From the NCBI GenBank assembly GCA_015228995.1, contig JADGCM010000010.1, positions 1-22,440 on the forward strand: DNA of 22,440 bases. The letters run 5' to 3'. A program made the position numbers and the translations under genes. Numbering within the stretch: the first letter of the stretch is position 1; every line of letters begins with the position of its first letter. This DNA comes from Magnetococcales bacterium (GTDB taxonomy: Bacteria; Pseudomonadota; Magnetococcia; Magnetococcales; JADGCH01). This document shows positions 22,241 to 22,440 of this stretch, piece by piece. The notes under the pieces were generated by a model that saw nothing but the letters and a program-made list of their open reading frames with translations, made no database searches and was not told where the DNA came from.

Positions 22241-22440
22241 ATGACGCATCGAACAAGAAGCAATAACAAAAAGAAAACAAACCGTTACCGGCGTTTACAT
22301 CGCCGCTCGGTCAAAATCGCGACTGTCGGTGGCTTCATCCACTACGGGGCACGGCTGCTGCGTGCTGCAGGGGTCTGCTGCGCCAGTGGCATGCAAGAGC
22401 CATTCCTGGAGGCGGAATATCTGGTCTGCCACGGGCTGTC
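22241..22440 (+). CDS. prmB: Ribosomal protein uL3 glutamine methyltransferase, N-terminal fragment, cut by the window end
   Basis: PrmB methylates a glutamine of ribosomal protein L3 (uL3) using SAM, alongside the release-factor methyltransferase PrmC. Only 66 codons are visible. Residues from about 26 match the PrmB helical N-terminal domain: TVGGFIHYGARLLRAAGV, then GMQEPFLEAEYLVCHGL, corresponding to the conserved pattern of a GTDNxxDEA helix in E. coli. The first 24 residues are unusually basic and Asn/Lys/Arg-rich (SNNKKKTNRYRRLHRR), unlike the acidic start of E. coli PrmB. No Shine-Dalgarno site precedes ATG 22241, and no alternative in-frame start exists before the conserved part. PrmC is the main alternative, but the family pattern favours PrmB. 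Confidence 0.75.
   Translation, partial: MTHRTRSNNKKKTNRYRRLHRRSVKIATVGGFIHYGARLLRAAGVCCASGMQEPFLEAEYLVCHGL

Overview
The window looks like chromosomal DNA of a flagellated Gram-negative bacterium of the Pseudomonadota. Evidence: coaBC-dut and rsmI-yraN-dolP neighbourhoods as in gammaproteobacteria, outer-membrane lipoprotein signals, PrmB, a PqiA-type membrane protein, two sigma-54 enhancer-binding regulators (one with a FlrC/FlbD-type DNA-binding end) and a soluble chemoreceptor-like protein. The mixture does not fit a standard enterobacterium or pseudomonad. A deep-branching lineage such as the Magnetococcia is possible, but that is only a guess. GC is moderately high in core genes and drops sharply in a small islet near 5.56-5.82 kb. 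No rRNA, tRNA, IS element, CRISPR array or phage gene was seen.

Layout. (1) 1-2161, plus strand: the 3' part of coaBC, then dut and a short MoeB/ThiF-type adenylyltransferase, coupled by overlapping stop/start codons. (2) 2176-2610, minus: an unknown protein with a lysine-rich tail, convergent with the previous gene. (3) 2772-5247, plus: a Rossmann-fold/chemoreceptor-tip chimera behind a recognisable sigma-70-type promoter, then rsmI, yraN and the lipoprotein gene dolP. (4) 5301-5948, plus: three very small genes (DUF4258, DUF2283 and a shortened DUF4160), probably a horizontally acquired toxin-antitoxin-like islet. (5) 5994-10930, plus: a GlcD-type FAD-linked oxidase overlapping dnaE. (6) 22017 down to 10953, minus: nine co-oriented, tightly packed genes. 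In transcription order they are a one-domain sigma-54 activator, a large exported AMIN-like/TPR protein, a FlrC-like sigma-54 regulator with a degenerate receiver, an exported coiled-coil protein, a SulP-STAS-cNMP transporter, an LpoB-like lipoprotein, a CsgG/LpoB-like exported protein, a single-domain PqiA-like membrane protein and an AlbA_2/Schlafen-type regulator. (7) 22241 to the end, plus: the start of prmB, divergent from that cluster.

How the genes fit together. The plus-strand half is mostly housekeeping: coenzyme A synthesis, dUTP removal, sulfur-carrier activation, 16S rRNA methylation, envelope maintenance, hydroxyacid oxidation and DNA replication. The minus-strand cluster is the most interesting part. 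Two sigma-54 activators bracket a big periplasmic TPR protein and are followed by envelope proteins and a membrane transporter with a cyclic-nucleotide-binding tail. This suggests a regulated cell-envelope or motility programme, though no flagellar structural gene is present. The intergenic region upstream of its first gene carries four GTCAAA direct repeats that could be an operator.
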